The notes below the pieces were generated by a model. The model ran no database searches. It saw nothing but the letters and a program-made list of their open reading frames with translations, and had not been told where the DNA came from. A stretch of DNA of 64,000 bases from Marinoscillum luteum (GTDB lineage: Bacteria; Bacteroidota; Bacteroidia; Cytophagales; Cyclobacteriaceae), in NCBI RefSeq assembly GCF_044005705.1, contig NZ_JBIPKE010000014.1, forward strand, positions 310,001-374,000, written 5' to 3'. Position numbers and translations under genes: made by a program. Shown one piece after another: positions 56,095-64,000 of this stretch (its first letter is position 1; each line of letters begins with the position of its first letter).

Positions 56095-56940
56095 ATGCCT
56101 CTGGATCAAGTTGAGGATGAAGAACAAGAAATGACCTTTTTGGATCACCTGGAGGAACTCCGGTGGCATCTGATCAGGTCGCTTATTGCCATAATGGTTT
56201 TCGCTATAGCGGCTTTTGCTGCTAAAACTTTGGTTTTCCATACCATTATTTTGGGACCCAGCCGGGTCGACTTCTGGACTTACGAGGCCCTTTGTCGATT
56301 ATCAGAAATGCTCAAGTCTCCGGCCCTTTGTATCGATGAGCTCCCATTCATCATCCAAAGTCGGCAGATGACGGGTCAGTTTTCGATGCACGTCACTTCT
56401 TCCTTTGTGATTGGTATTATTTGCGCATTTCCATATGCCTTCTGGGAGATCTGGCGCTTTGTCAAACCCGGACTTTATCCCAAAGAGCGCAAGGCAGCCA
56501 GAGGTGCCACATTTTATGTAAGTCTCCTCTTTTTGATGGGCGTGTTCTTTGGCTATTTCATTGTCACTCCCATTTCGATCAACTTTTTGTCCAACTATCG
56601 GCTGGACCCAAGCATCATGAATGAGTTTGACATCATATCCTATGTGTCTACGGTCATCACGCTCATCCTGGCCTGCGGTATATTGTTCCAGCTTCCCATA
56701 GTGGTGTTCTTTCTGACCAAAGCCGGTCTGGTCACGCCGGAACTTTTAAAGACCTACAGGCGTCATGCCATTATAGTTATTTTGATTTTGGGGGCCATGC
56801 TCACCCCTCCTGATCCTTTCAGTCAGATATTGATCGCAATTCCCCTATTGGGATTGTATGAAGTAAGTATCTTTATCTCCAGAAGGGTGACCAGAAGAGA
56901 GCTCCTCGAAACCACGGAAATTCAGAAACGCGATGAGTAA
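56095..56940 (+). CDS. tatC: Sec-independent translocase TatC
   Basis: The receptor and core subunit of the twin-arginine translocase, which exports folded proteins. 281 aa with six membrane helices. The N-terminal signature is FLDHLEELRWHLIRSL (about 14-29), and the helix 3-4 region has FPYAFWEIWRFVKPGLYPKER (about 123-143), with the Glu and Pro positions typical of TatC. The first periplasmic loop carries an insert of about 30 residues, as is usual in Bacteroidota. tatA is not in the window. Overlaps rpiB by 8 bases. Confidence 0.95.
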   Translation: MPLDQVEDEEQEMTFLDHLEELRWHLIRSLIAIMVFAIAAFAAKTLVFHTIILGPSRVDFWTYEALCRLSEMLKSPALCIDELPFIIQSRQMTGQFSMHVTSSFVIGIICAFPYAFWEIWRFVKPGLYPKERKAARGATFYVSLLFLMGVFFGYFIVTPISINFLSNYRLDPSIMNEFDIISYVSTVITLILACGILFQLPIVVFFLTKAGLVTPELLKTYRRHAIIVILILGAMLTPPDPFSQILIAIPLLGLYEVSIFISRRVTRRELLETTEIQKRDE

Positions 56941-57367
56941 GAAAATAGCCATAGGCGGAGATCATGCCGGATATTATCACAAAGAGAAATTAGTAAAATG
57001 GCTCCAATCAGAAGGATATGAAGTAACCGATTTCGGGCCCTTCAATGCTGACTCGGCGGATTATCCTGATTTTGTGCACCCCGCCTGTGAGGCCATTGAA
57101 AAAGGCGATTGCGACTTTGGAGTACTGATCTGTGGTTCGGGTCAGGGAGTGACCATCACTGCCAACAAACACCAGAAAATAAGAGCGGCGCTGTGTTGGG
57201 ATACAGACCTGGCTGCCGTGACCCGACAGCATAATAACTCCAACGTAGTCTGCATCGCTGCACGGTGGACTGCCTATGAACTGGCAGAGTCCATTGTAAA
57301 AACTTTCCTCACCACCGAGTTTGAAGGAGGTAGACACCAAAGGCGAGTGGATAAAATCAGCTGCTGA
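56933..57367 (+). CDS. rpiB: Ribose-5-phosphate isomerase B
   Basis: Interconverts ribose-5-phosphate and ribulose-5-phosphate in the pentose phosphate pathway. 144 aa, RpiB/LacAB fold. The motifs are GGDHAGYYHKEKLVKWL (about 8-24), YPDFVHPACEAI (about 45) and the catalytic Cys loop ICGSGQGVTITANKH (about 64-78), with RAALCWD and HNNSNVVCIAARW after it. The start lies in the 3' end of tatC, so the two are coupled. Confidence 0.94.
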   Translation: MSKKIAIGGDHAGYYHKEKLVKWLQSEGYEVTDFGPFNADSADYPDFVHPACEAIEKGDCDFGVLICGSGQGVTITANKHQKIRAALCWDTDLAAVTRQHNNSNVVCIAARWTAYELAESIVKTFLTTEFEGGRHQRRVDKISC

Positions 57368-57426
57368 GAAATCGAATCACTTTAAAACTACCTCGGAACA
57401 GGCAAGCCGTCTCTTATCCAACAGCT

Positions 57427-58803
57427 TCAATCCACCCGAAGATAAACGCCGGGTGAAGTCTCCTGATAATGGGCACTGAATACCGGGAATCTTTCAAATA
57501 TCTGCGCCATGTCTCCCCATTGATCGATGATGGCATCCGGAGCAGATTGCTCCAGGGTTTCAAACAGACCGGAAGCTTCATCATAATAGTGGAGATCTTC
57601 CATCTTCTTTCTGCTGACCTCTGCATCCAAAAAAGGACCTGCCAGTACATACTCCTGATAATCGGCCACATCCAGGCCAAGGCCCATCAGCCGGTTTCCG
57701 GGCACTTTCACTTCCGAAGGTTTTACCAGTAGCCCGCTCGGTGGATTATTTCTGAGCCACACATTGGGGTATACAAGCAACCCTATCACCATCAGATAAG
57801 GCATCAGCACTTTCCAGACTTTGCGCCTTAGTCCTAAAAAATAATGAACCAGAAAGAAAGTAGTCGTCGGCACAAAAAAGATCAAATCAGCACTCATCAA
57901 ATCCCTTGAAAAAAGGACCACCAGAAACGCCGCCAGCATGAATGAAACCATCACCTGCTGCATTTTCTGCTGATAATTGGTCACTCTGAGCGAAAACAGT
58001 ACGGTCAGAGAAAGTAAGGTGACACCCAGGAGAAATCCGCCAATACCCAGGAGTTCCATAAAGCTCACATAAAAAATTCTGGCCTTACTTACACCCTCCA
58101 CGAAAAAGTCACCCAGGAAATCTCTGCCCGCCCCAAACCAGAAAAAATAGGCCCAGATGACCACAAACACTACCCCGGCTCCATAGACCAGTAGGAGCAA
58201 TCTGCGGGGCACCGCAGAAGAAAACAAGATGAAACTGAGCAAAAAGATCACAAAGAATACCGCAGCTGGCAGATAGAAGCATGTGGCCACTCCCAGGTAA
58301 ATCCCCGAAAGCAGAAAAAGCTCATCAGTCACCACATTATCGATACGCCGAAAAATATGATTGAGTGACAGCAAGATAAAAGTGATGGCCATGAGCTGTG
58401 GAGATAGTGCAAAAAAGTCCATGACCGAAGACATTAGCACGATGTACAAAAAAGCCGGGACGTAGCTATTCTCATCATAGGCTTTATTCTTAAGCAAGAT
58501 TCGATTGAAAATACCAGCCTGCACCGTCACCAGAAAAGTGCTGACGACCAGGTGAACCCATCTGCTCCGACCAAAGACAAAGTCTAACCACTTGTAGATG
58601 AATGCCGCCAGCGGCCCGGTGTGGTCATAAAGGTCCTTATACATGGTGAACCCATCGCTCAGGCGCTCGCCCACCAGCAGCCACTTCAACTCAGGGAGTG
58701 AGAGCGGCAGCCCTGCGATGATCCATGTCACTCTGATCGCTACCAGGATCAGGAAAACAAAAATCATCCTGTACGGATCGTTGATTCTAAAAAATTGAAG
58801 CAA
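57427..58803 (-). CDS. Conserved polytopic membrane protein
   Basis: About 458 aa with at least ten hydrophobic helices. The beginning LLQFFRINDPYRMIFVFLILV supports the TTG at 58803; an ATG at 58767 is the alternative. The loop LPELKWLLVGERLSDGFTMYKDLYDHTGPLAAFIY near residue 45 resembles the acidic first loop of GT-C-type glycosyltransferases. A soluble C-terminal part of about 100 residues contains GLGLDVADYQEYVLAGPFL and ends GVYLRVD. Probably transfers a sugar or lipid-linked group, but the family was not identified. Divergent from rbfA. Confidence 0.75.
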   Translation of the reverse strand: MLQFFRINDPYRMIFVFLILVAIRVTWIIAGLPLSLPELKWLLVGERLSDGFTMYKDLYDHTGPLAAFIYKWLDFVFGRSRWVHLVVSTFLVTVQAGIFNRILLKNKAYDENSYVPAFLYIVLMSSVMDFFALSPQLMAITFILLSLNHIFRRIDNVVTDELFLLSGIYLGVATCFYLPAAVFFVIFLLSFILFSSAVPRRLLLLVYGAGVVFVVIWAYFFWFGAGRDFLGDFFVEGVSKARIFYVSFMELLGIGGFLLGVTLLSLTVLFSLRVTNYQQKMQQVMVSFMLAAFLVVLFSRDLMSADLIFFVPTTTFFLVHYFLGLRRKVWKVLMPYLMVIGLLVYPNVWLRNNPPSGLLVKPSEVKVPGNRLMGLGLDVADYQEYVLAGPFLDAEVSRKKMEDLHYYDEASGLFETLEQSAPDAIIDQWGDMAQIFERFPVFSAHYQETSPGVYLRVD

Positions 58804-58963
58804 TTTGAAATGAAGTCTGGCTGTTTTGCGTTTCGAAATTAACAAATAAATTGGTGGAGGAGAGTGCTTTCTATGGCTTCCTGCTAAATAATAGAGGCAC
58901 TCATACCTGACAAAACGTTGACAGGCATGTACACCTTCCTGTATATTATGGATATTTGCACCA

Positions 58964-59344
58964 ATGACACAGAACAAAAGACAACATAAGTACGGCAGGC
59001 AAATCCAAAAAGACCTTAGCGAGATCTTTCAGCGCGACACCCGGCATTATTTTGGGCATAGCCTGGTGACAGTCACCGCGGTAGAGATGTCACCGGATCT
59101 GGGCTTCGCCAAAATCTTTCTGAGCGTATTTCCCATCCAAAATACAGAAGACGTTTTCTTTAACCTCAACGAAAAGAAAAGCGAGATCCGAAAGCACCTG
59201 GGCAACAGAATAGGAAAGCAGGTTCGGGTGATCCCTGAGCTGGCGTTTTTCCACGACGATACCGAAGAGCGAGCCTCTCGCATGGATCAGCTCATCGATG
59301 GTTTGAACATTCCCCCCGCAGACGAAACCGAAGAAGAGGAGTGA
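58964..59344 (+). CDS. rbfA: Ribosome-binding factor A
   Basis: A 30S maturation factor needed for processing of the 5' end of 16S rRNA. 126 aa with a KH-type fold. N-terminal KYGRQIQKDLSEIFQRD, then VTAVEMSPDLGFAKIFLSVFP, and a C-terminal helix RIGKQVRVIPELAFFHDD with the EERASRMDQLID tail. The acidic end (ETEEEE) is common. The permease gene begins inside its stop codon. Confidence 0.93.
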   Translation: MTQNKRQHKYGRQIQKDLSEIFQRDTRHYFGHSLVTVTAVEMSPDLGFAKIFLSVFPIQNTEDVFFNLNEKKSEIRKHLGNRIGKQVRVIPELAFFHDDTEERASRMDQLIDGLNIPPADETEEEE

Positions 59345-60567
59345 ATCTTGCCTATTTCATTGCCAAAAGATATTTTCTCTCTAAAAAGAAGAAAAGCTTC
59401 ATCAATGTGATCTCCATCATTTCTATGTTGGTGGTGGCCATTGGTACCATGGCATTGATCATCGTACTTTCAGTTTTCAATGGTCTGGAGGGACTGCTGC
59501 GAAACCTCTATGGCACGGTAGATCCCAACCTGGTGGTGTCAGCCAATGTGGGGAAATCCTTTGTCTATGGGCCCGACATCAGTAATAAAGTAAACTCCCT
59601 CGAAGAAATTGTGAGCATCACCGAGGTACTGGAGGACAATGTGCTCATCAAATACAACAATGCTCAGCGCGTGGCCAGGGTGAAGGGTGTGAGTGAAAGC
59701 TTTATAGAGCAGGGTCGCCTGGAAGACTACCTCGTGTTCGGGGATCTCAAGCTTACCTCCAACGACATCTCCTACGCCATTGTAGGCAGAGGCGTACAAT
59801 ATGACCTGTCCATCAACCCCAAAAACGACTTTTATACCATACAGATGTACTTCCCTGACGAAGTGCGCCCGGGTATGCTCAATCCTGAGAAAATGTATCG
59901 TCTGAAGAACATCCTGCCCGGTGGGGTCTTCGCGGTGGAAAAATCCTATGATGAAAACCTGGTCTATGTACCGATTCGATTTGCCGAAGATCTCTTCAAC
60001 AAAAAAGGAAAGCGGAATCTCCTGGAGCTTCAGCTTGCTCCTTCAGCCGACCCAAATGAGGTGAAGAAAAGACTGCAGGATTTACTCGGGTCTTCCTTTT
60101 TGGTACAATCCAACGACGAGATTCACGGCGATCTCTACAGGGTGTTGTCTTATGAAAAATTCTTCGTGTTTCTCACCTTTTCCATCATCATCGCCATAGC
60201 CTCCATCAACATCTTCTTCTCGCTCAATATGCTGGTGCTTGACAAGAAAAAAGACGTGGCCATACTGTCTGCCCAAGGTGCCACCCGTGGCCTCATCACC
60301 AAAATATTCTTACTGGAAGGCTGTATAGTTGCCTTCACGGGTGCTTTTACCGGCCTCCTTCTGGGCCTCCTGGTTAGTTTCGTACAGCAGGAGTTTGGTC
60401 TGGTTACCATGGGCATGCAGACCGCCATCATCGATGCATACCCTGTGAAAGTGGAATGGCTCGATGTTCTCCTCACCGTTTTGTCCATCATTGTCATCAC
60501 CATCGTCACCTCCATACAGCCGGCACTCAGCGCCTCCAAAAGCGTTGCGATGACTGATCTACAGTGA
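59341..60567 (+). CDS. FtsX-like permease, LolC/LolE type
   Basis: A 408-aa ABC transporter permease with an N-terminal helix (INVISIISMLVVAIGTMALIIVLSVFNG), a large periplasmic MacB-type domain (about 50-260) and three C-terminal helices (FLTFSIIIAIASINIFFSLNM, CIVAFTGAFTGLLLGLLVSF, VLLTVLSIIVITIVTSI). The opening AYFIAKRYFLSKKKKSFINVIS is typical of lipoprotein-releasing LolC/E proteins. Extracts lipoproteins for transfer to the outer membrane by inference; no LolD ATPase is adjacent. GTG start at 59341. Confidence 0.9.
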   Translation: MNLAYFIAKRYFLSKKKKSFINVISIISMLVVAIGTMALIIVLSVFNGLEGLLRNLYGTVDPNLVVSANVGKSFVYGPDISNKVNSLEEIVSITEVLEDNVLIKYNNAQRVARVKGVSESFIEQGRLEDYLVFGDLKLTSNDISYAIVGRGVQYDLSINPKNDFYTIQMYFPDEVRPGMLNPEKMYRLKNILPGGVFAVEKSYDENLVYVPIRFAEDLFNKKGKRNLLELQLAPSADPNEVKKRLQDLLGSSFLVQSNDEIHGDLYRVLSYEKFFVFLTFSIIIAIASINIFFSLNMLVLDKKKDVAILSAQGATRGLITKIFLLEGCIVAFTGAFTGLLLGLLVSFVQQEFGLVTMGMQTAIIDAYPVKVEWLDVLLTVLSIIVITIVTSIQPALSASKSVAMTDLQ

Positions 60568-60705
60568 TTTTTAATTTCATCCTCCTCTTCCAAGAGAGAG
60601 TGTTCTAATTACCGTCAGTAAAAACTTAAGAATCTCTTCTTTGCGCGCGTAGTGATTTTTAATTCCTTTTTTATTAGTTTCGAAATTTGCCCAGTTGCAA
60701 ACGAT

Positions 60706-63633
60706 ATGAAAGTAGCCCCTGATCAGCCTTTTCAAATTGTCTATTCACTCTTCGAGCATGAGTACCTCGGTTTCTTGTTTGAGTCATTCGTCGTGCAGAT
60801 CAACGACAAAGGAAACCTGACTTATTCACATCAAAACATCTCTGCCCAAAACGCCGAAGAATTTGATGAGGGACTGGATGCAGCCGACTATGAGCTGATC
60901 AAGACCATGGATCAGATGCAGCAAAAGGCTGTATTCAATCATTTCCAGAAAAAGAAGATGAAGCTCGATGAGTTTTTTCTGAAGGTTTACGATAAAAAAG
61001 CGGGTGATAAAATCCTTCAGGATGAGATAGACCGATACCTGGAAATTCGCCGATCCAAGGTGCTTTCACTTATTCATGGCAAGCAACTATTTGAAATGGG
61101 CAAGGACGGAGAGCCTACCTGGAAAAAGATTACCATTTCGGATGAGAAGGCTACAGTCCTTTTTCATTTCAGGAGAAACGAAGAAAACACTCATTATTTT
61201 CCCACCATCAAGCTCAAGGAAGAGAAGGTTCATTTCTTTCAAAACGAAAGCTATCTCCTGTGTAAAGAACCCGCCTGGATGGTGGTGAATGATACCCTCT
61301 TCACCTTCGAACAGGAGGTGAATGGTAACAAGTTGAAGCCCTTTTTCAACAAAAAATTTATTCTCATCCCTAAAAATGTAGAGGAGACCTATTATCGAAA
61401 GTTTGTGGCCCCCCTCATTGCATCATTCGACGTGTATGCCCAGGGTTTTGAAATCAAGTCCGAAAAACTGCTGCCCACCCCGGTGCTGTCATTTTCCGAA
61501 CTGGCTTCTGCCTCACAAAGCACAGGCACTTTGTTTGATACTCCCAAGGCCAACACCAGTGCGGATGTTTCCAAAATCCTATTCGAACTGAGCTTTCGCT
61601 ATGGCACGTATTCCTACAAAGCCGACAAGCTCAAAAAAGTGAGTGTCTCTGTAGAAAAGCAGGAAGATGATTACATTTTTCACAGGGTGCGAAGGGACTC
61701 CACACAAGAGAAGAGCTTCATCGATACGCTGACCAACTCCGGCCTGCCTCTCAAGAGCTCCAGATCCACGCTAAGCAAAACCAATGCCATGTCGTGGCTC
61801 AATGACAACCTGGCCACCCTCCGTGAGCAGGGTTTCATCATAGACCAGCGAGACGCTTCGGTAAAAAAGTATTTTGTAGGCTCCACCGATTTTAACCTCG
61901 AAATCACTGAAAACATTGATTGGTTCGATATCAAAGCGGTCATCCATTTTGGAGAATTTGAAATCCCCTTTACCACCATTCGACAGTACGTACTCAACAA
62001 GCAAAGCGAGTTCAAACTGCCCAATGGTGAATACGCCATCATCCCAGACAACTGGGTAACAGAGTACAGTGATCTGTTTGCATTCTCCAGCAACGGAGCG
62101 GATAATATCACGCTGAACAAAATCCACGTATCCCTGGTCAAGGACCTCAAAGACGGCAATCACGCCAAAGTGGCCATGACCAGAAAGCTAGAAAAGCTGC
62201 TGGATTTCGATGAAATAGAAGACACGCCAGTTCCCGCCAAGTTTAAAGGAACCCTTCGTCCCTACCAGCAGGCAGGCTACAACTGGCTGTCCTTCCTGAA
62301 TCAGTATGGTTTTGGTGGCTGTCTGGCAGATGATATGGGTCTGGGAAAAACCGTACAGACTTTGGCCCTTCTGCAGGGTGAAAAGGAAAAAGACACCGGC
62401 TCCACCAGCCTGCTGGTGATGCCCACTTCCCTCATTTACAACTGGGAGATGGAAGCCGGAAAGTTCGCTCCCGGCCTGAAAATACTCAACTACACCGGCA
62501 CCAACCGAAACAAGAATCATGAGCGTTTTGCTCGCTACGACCTGGTGATCACCAGCTATGGAATTACCCGGATAGATACTGACCTGCTCAAGCAGTTCTA
62601 TTTTAACTACATCATCCTGGATGAGTCTCAGGCCATCAAAAACCCGGACTCCATCATATCAAAGTCCGTGCGGGAGTTGAAGTCACGCAGAAAACTCATT
62701 CTATCCGGCACGCCGATAGAAAACAGCACGCTGGACCTTTGGTCGCAGATGTCTTTTGTGAATCCGGGGCTACTTGGTACCGAGAAGTTCTTCAAAACGG
62801 AGTATCAGATTCCTATAGAAAAACGCAAGGATGAGGCCAAAATGCGTCGCCTCAATGCACTGATCAAGCCATTTATTCTGAGAAGAGAAAAAACTCAAGT
62901 GGCCAAAGACCTGCCCGAAAAAGTGGAAAACGTCCACTACTGTGATCTTTCTGCGCAGCAGCGAGAATATTATGATCGGGAGAAAAATGCTTACCGAAAC
63001 AAAATACTGGACCTCATTGCACAAGATGGCCTTCAAAAATCTCAAATGATCCTCCTGCAAGGTCTTACCCGATTGCGACAAATTGCCAACCATCCGAGCA
63101 TGGTCGATGAGACCTATGAAGGCGACTCTGGTAAGTTTGAAGACATCACCCACATGGTGTCCAACGCACTGGGCAAGGATCACAAAATTTTGATTTTCAG
63201 CCAATTTGTAAAGCACCTGAAAATCGTGGAGCAGTATCTCCAGGCAGAAAACATCCCCTATGCATATCTAGATGGATCTGTGAAGGACAGAAAGGCAGAG
63301 GTGGAGAAATTCCAAAACAATGAAAACATCCGCATATTTCTCATTTCCCTGAAAGCCGGAGGACTTGGCCTCAACCTCACGGAAGCGGACTATGTATTCC
63401 TGCTGGATCCCTGGTGGAACCCCGCCATAGAGGCCCAGGCCGTGGATAGGGCCCACAGGATTGGTCAGACCAATAAAGTCTTCACCTATAAGTTTATCGC
63501 CAGAGACACTGTAGAAGAAAAGATCCTCAAACTACAACAGTCCAAACTGAAGCTTGCGCAAAACCTCATCACCATAGAGGAGAGCTTTGTGAAGAGCCTC
63601 AGCAAGGAGGACATCACCAATCTTTTTGACTAA
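60706..63633 (+). CDS. SNF2-family DEAD/DEAH helicase-like ATPase
   Basis: A 975-aa SF2 translocase of the SNF2/RapA-like type. The helicase core starts at about 530: motif I DDMGLGKTVQTLALL, motif Ia SLLVMPTSLIYNW, motif II DESQ (in place of DEAH, as in bacterial SNF2 proteins), motif III LSGTPIENS, motif V SLKAGGLGLNLTEADYVF and motif VI QAVDRAHRIGQ. The first 520 residues form a poorly characterised beta-rich region with no SWIM zinc motif. It probably remodels protein-DNA or RNA polymerase-DNA complexes. ATG at 60706 chosen over a GTG 18 codons upstream. Confidence 0.92.
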   Translation: MKVAPDQPFQIVYSLFEHEYLGFLFESFVVQINDKGNLTYSHQNISAQNAEEFDEGLDAADYELIKTMDQMQQKAVFNHFQKKKMKLDEFFLKVYDKKAGDKILQDEIDRYLEIRRSKVLSLIHGKQLFEMGKDGEPTWKKITISDEKATVLFHFRRNEENTHYFPTIKLKEEKVHFFQNESYLLCKEPAWMVVNDTLFTFEQEVNGNKLKPFFNKKFILIPKNVEETYYRKFVAPLIASFDVYAQGFEIKSEKLLPTPVLSFSELASASQSTGTLFDTPKANTSADVSKILFELSFRYGTYSYKADKLKKVSVSVEKQEDDYIFHRVRRDSTQEKSFIDTLTNSGLPLKSSRSTLSKTNAMSWLNDNLATLREQGFIIDQRDASVKKYFVGSTDFNLEITENIDWFDIKAVIHFGEFEIPFTTIRQYVLNKQSEFKLPNGEYAIIPDNWVTEYSDLFAFSSNGADNITLNKIHVSLVKDLKDGNHAKVAMTRKLEKLLDFDEIEDTPVPAKFKGTLRPYQQAGYNWLSFLNQYGFGGCLADDMGLGKTVQTLALLQGEKEKDTGSTSLLVMPTSLIYNWEMEAGKFAPGLKILNYTGTNRNKNHERFARYDLVITSYGITRIDTDLLKQFYFNYIILDESQAIKNPDSIISKSVRELKSRRKLILSGTPIENSTLDLWSQMSFVNPGLLGTEKFFKTEYQIPIEKRKDEAKMRRLNALIKPFILRREKTQVAKDLPEKVENVHYCDLSAQQREYYDREKNAYRNKILDLIAQDGLQKSQMILLQGLTRLRQIANHPSMVDETYEGDSGKFEDITHMVSNALGKDHKILIFSQFVKHLKIVEQYLQAENIPYAYLDGSVKDRKAEVEKFQNNENIRIFLISLKAGGLGLNLTEADYVFLLDPWWNPAIEAQAVDRAHRIGQTNKVFTYKFIARDTVEEKILKLQQSKLKLAQNLITIEESFVKSLSKEDITNLFD

Positions 63634-63756
63634 GCACCAGACAACAAGCGGAAAATCACACCTTTTTGATTCGTGGTTTTTTAAGTAATTTACTATCAGA
63701 CCCATTTGATCCGCCAATCACTAGGGATTTGTGGTTATTTGTTGTTTGAAGATTAT

Positions 63757-64000
63757 ATGCTCCTAACCTGGCTACGTTTCATCCCATTCTCTAAGCGTTT
63801 GTTGTTGGTGCTCATCCTCGGGTGCATGATGGGCACACGTGCCTCCTCTCAAGAGCGCATTGGGTTTTTCATGCCAGATGGAGTCAATATGGTGGAGATC
63901 AAGTTTGAGCAGTACAGCAACCTGATCGTCATCCCCATCACCATCAATAATTTCCTTACCCTCAAATTTATTCTGGACACGGGAGCAGAATCCGCGATAC
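63757..64000 (+). CDS. Retropepsin-like aspartic protease, 3' truncated
   Basis: Runs off the right edge. The ATG at 63757 starts an N-terminal signal (LLLVLILGCMMGTRASSQ), then a beta-rich stretch, and at the end LKFILDTGAESAI with the catalytic Asp-Thr-Gly-Ala signature of clan AA (retropepsin-like) proteases. In Bacteroidota such exported proteins often continue into a second repeat and a PDZ domain, which would lie beyond the window. It is preceded by about 120 bases without genes after the helicase. Confidence 0.8.
   Translation, partial: MLLTWLRFIPFSKRLLLVLILGCMMGTRASSQERIGFFMPDGVNMVEIKFEQYSNLIVIPITINNFLTLKFILDTGAESAI

Overview
The window reads as chromosome of a marine-type Bacteroidota, most likely a Cytophagales relative. 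Support: SusC/FecA-style TonB-dependent receptors with an N-terminal carboxypeptidase-regulatory-like domain, a predicted type IX secretion cargo (PGRP amidase), promoters of the Bacteroidota form TTG-N20-TAnnTTTG, families typical of the phylum (DUF4374, DUF4856, DUF5723, bacterial GH3 next to lptB), and very dense packing with ATGA/TGATG overlaps and almost no Shine-Dalgarno sequences. No rRNA, CRISPR array, prophage or transposase gene was seen.

Layout. 0-2.3 kb: the end of a hybrid propeller-type sensor kinase, then a tRNA-Leu/tRNA-Gly pair (minus strand) beside broken tRNA-Leu fragments and a hairpin-rich repeat. 2.6-6.8 kb: a small unknown gene, mutS, a SpoU-type rRNA/tRNA methyltransferase, and an AT-rich MNT/HEPN toxin-antitoxin pair. 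6.8-24.5 kb: one continuous minus-strand iron region holding (i) DUF4856 lipoprotein, imelysin-like lipoprotein, HTTM membrane protein and TonB receptor; (ii) a xenosiderophore-type operon (TonB receptor, DUF4374, DUF4198, DUF3325, DUF3649, PepSY reductase, 56-aa protein); (iii) ferritin with two small unknown proteins; (iv) a NarL-type response regulator, feoA, feoB and the FeoB-associated Cys-rich peptide. 24.5-31.4 kb: fumC, a SPOR-like protein, map, a VOC protein, a ClC channel, a possible replication origin and two thioredoxin-fold proteins. 31-64 kb: mostly housekeeping genes (mazG, glmM, nifS-type desulfurase, hemH, recJ, lptB, GH3, rluD, radA, pheA, glyA, tatC, rpiB, rbfA, LolC/E-type permease, SNF2 helicase), with scattered envelope proteins and a truncated aspartic protease at the right edge.

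The most interesting part is the regulatory design of the iron region. Five promoters (upstream of the two receptors, the DUF4856 operon, the ferritin-side operon and the response regulator) share a core TTG-N20-nAnnTTTG followed, around the predicted transcription start, by a 17-bp metalloregulator-like palindrome (consensus TTTAGAATnATTCTAAA). Four of these promoters also carry, at fixed distances upstream, copies of an inverted repeat TCACTAG-n2-CTAGTGA. The 7-2-7 spacing is that of NarL-family response regulators, and one NarL-family regulator is encoded in the same cluster with a non-standard acidic pocket. The ferritin gene has a similar palindrome, but placed upstream of its likely promoter. 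This suggests a two-layer iron regulon: metal repression plus a dedicated response-regulator activator.

A second notable item is a 440-bp AT-rich intergenic region at 29.8-30.2 kb with two perfect DnaA boxes and one near-consensus box. Gene polarity shifts from mostly minus on its left to mostly plus on its right, so it is a candidate oriC. All assignments come from reading the sequence and from recall of protein families; no database search or computation was run.
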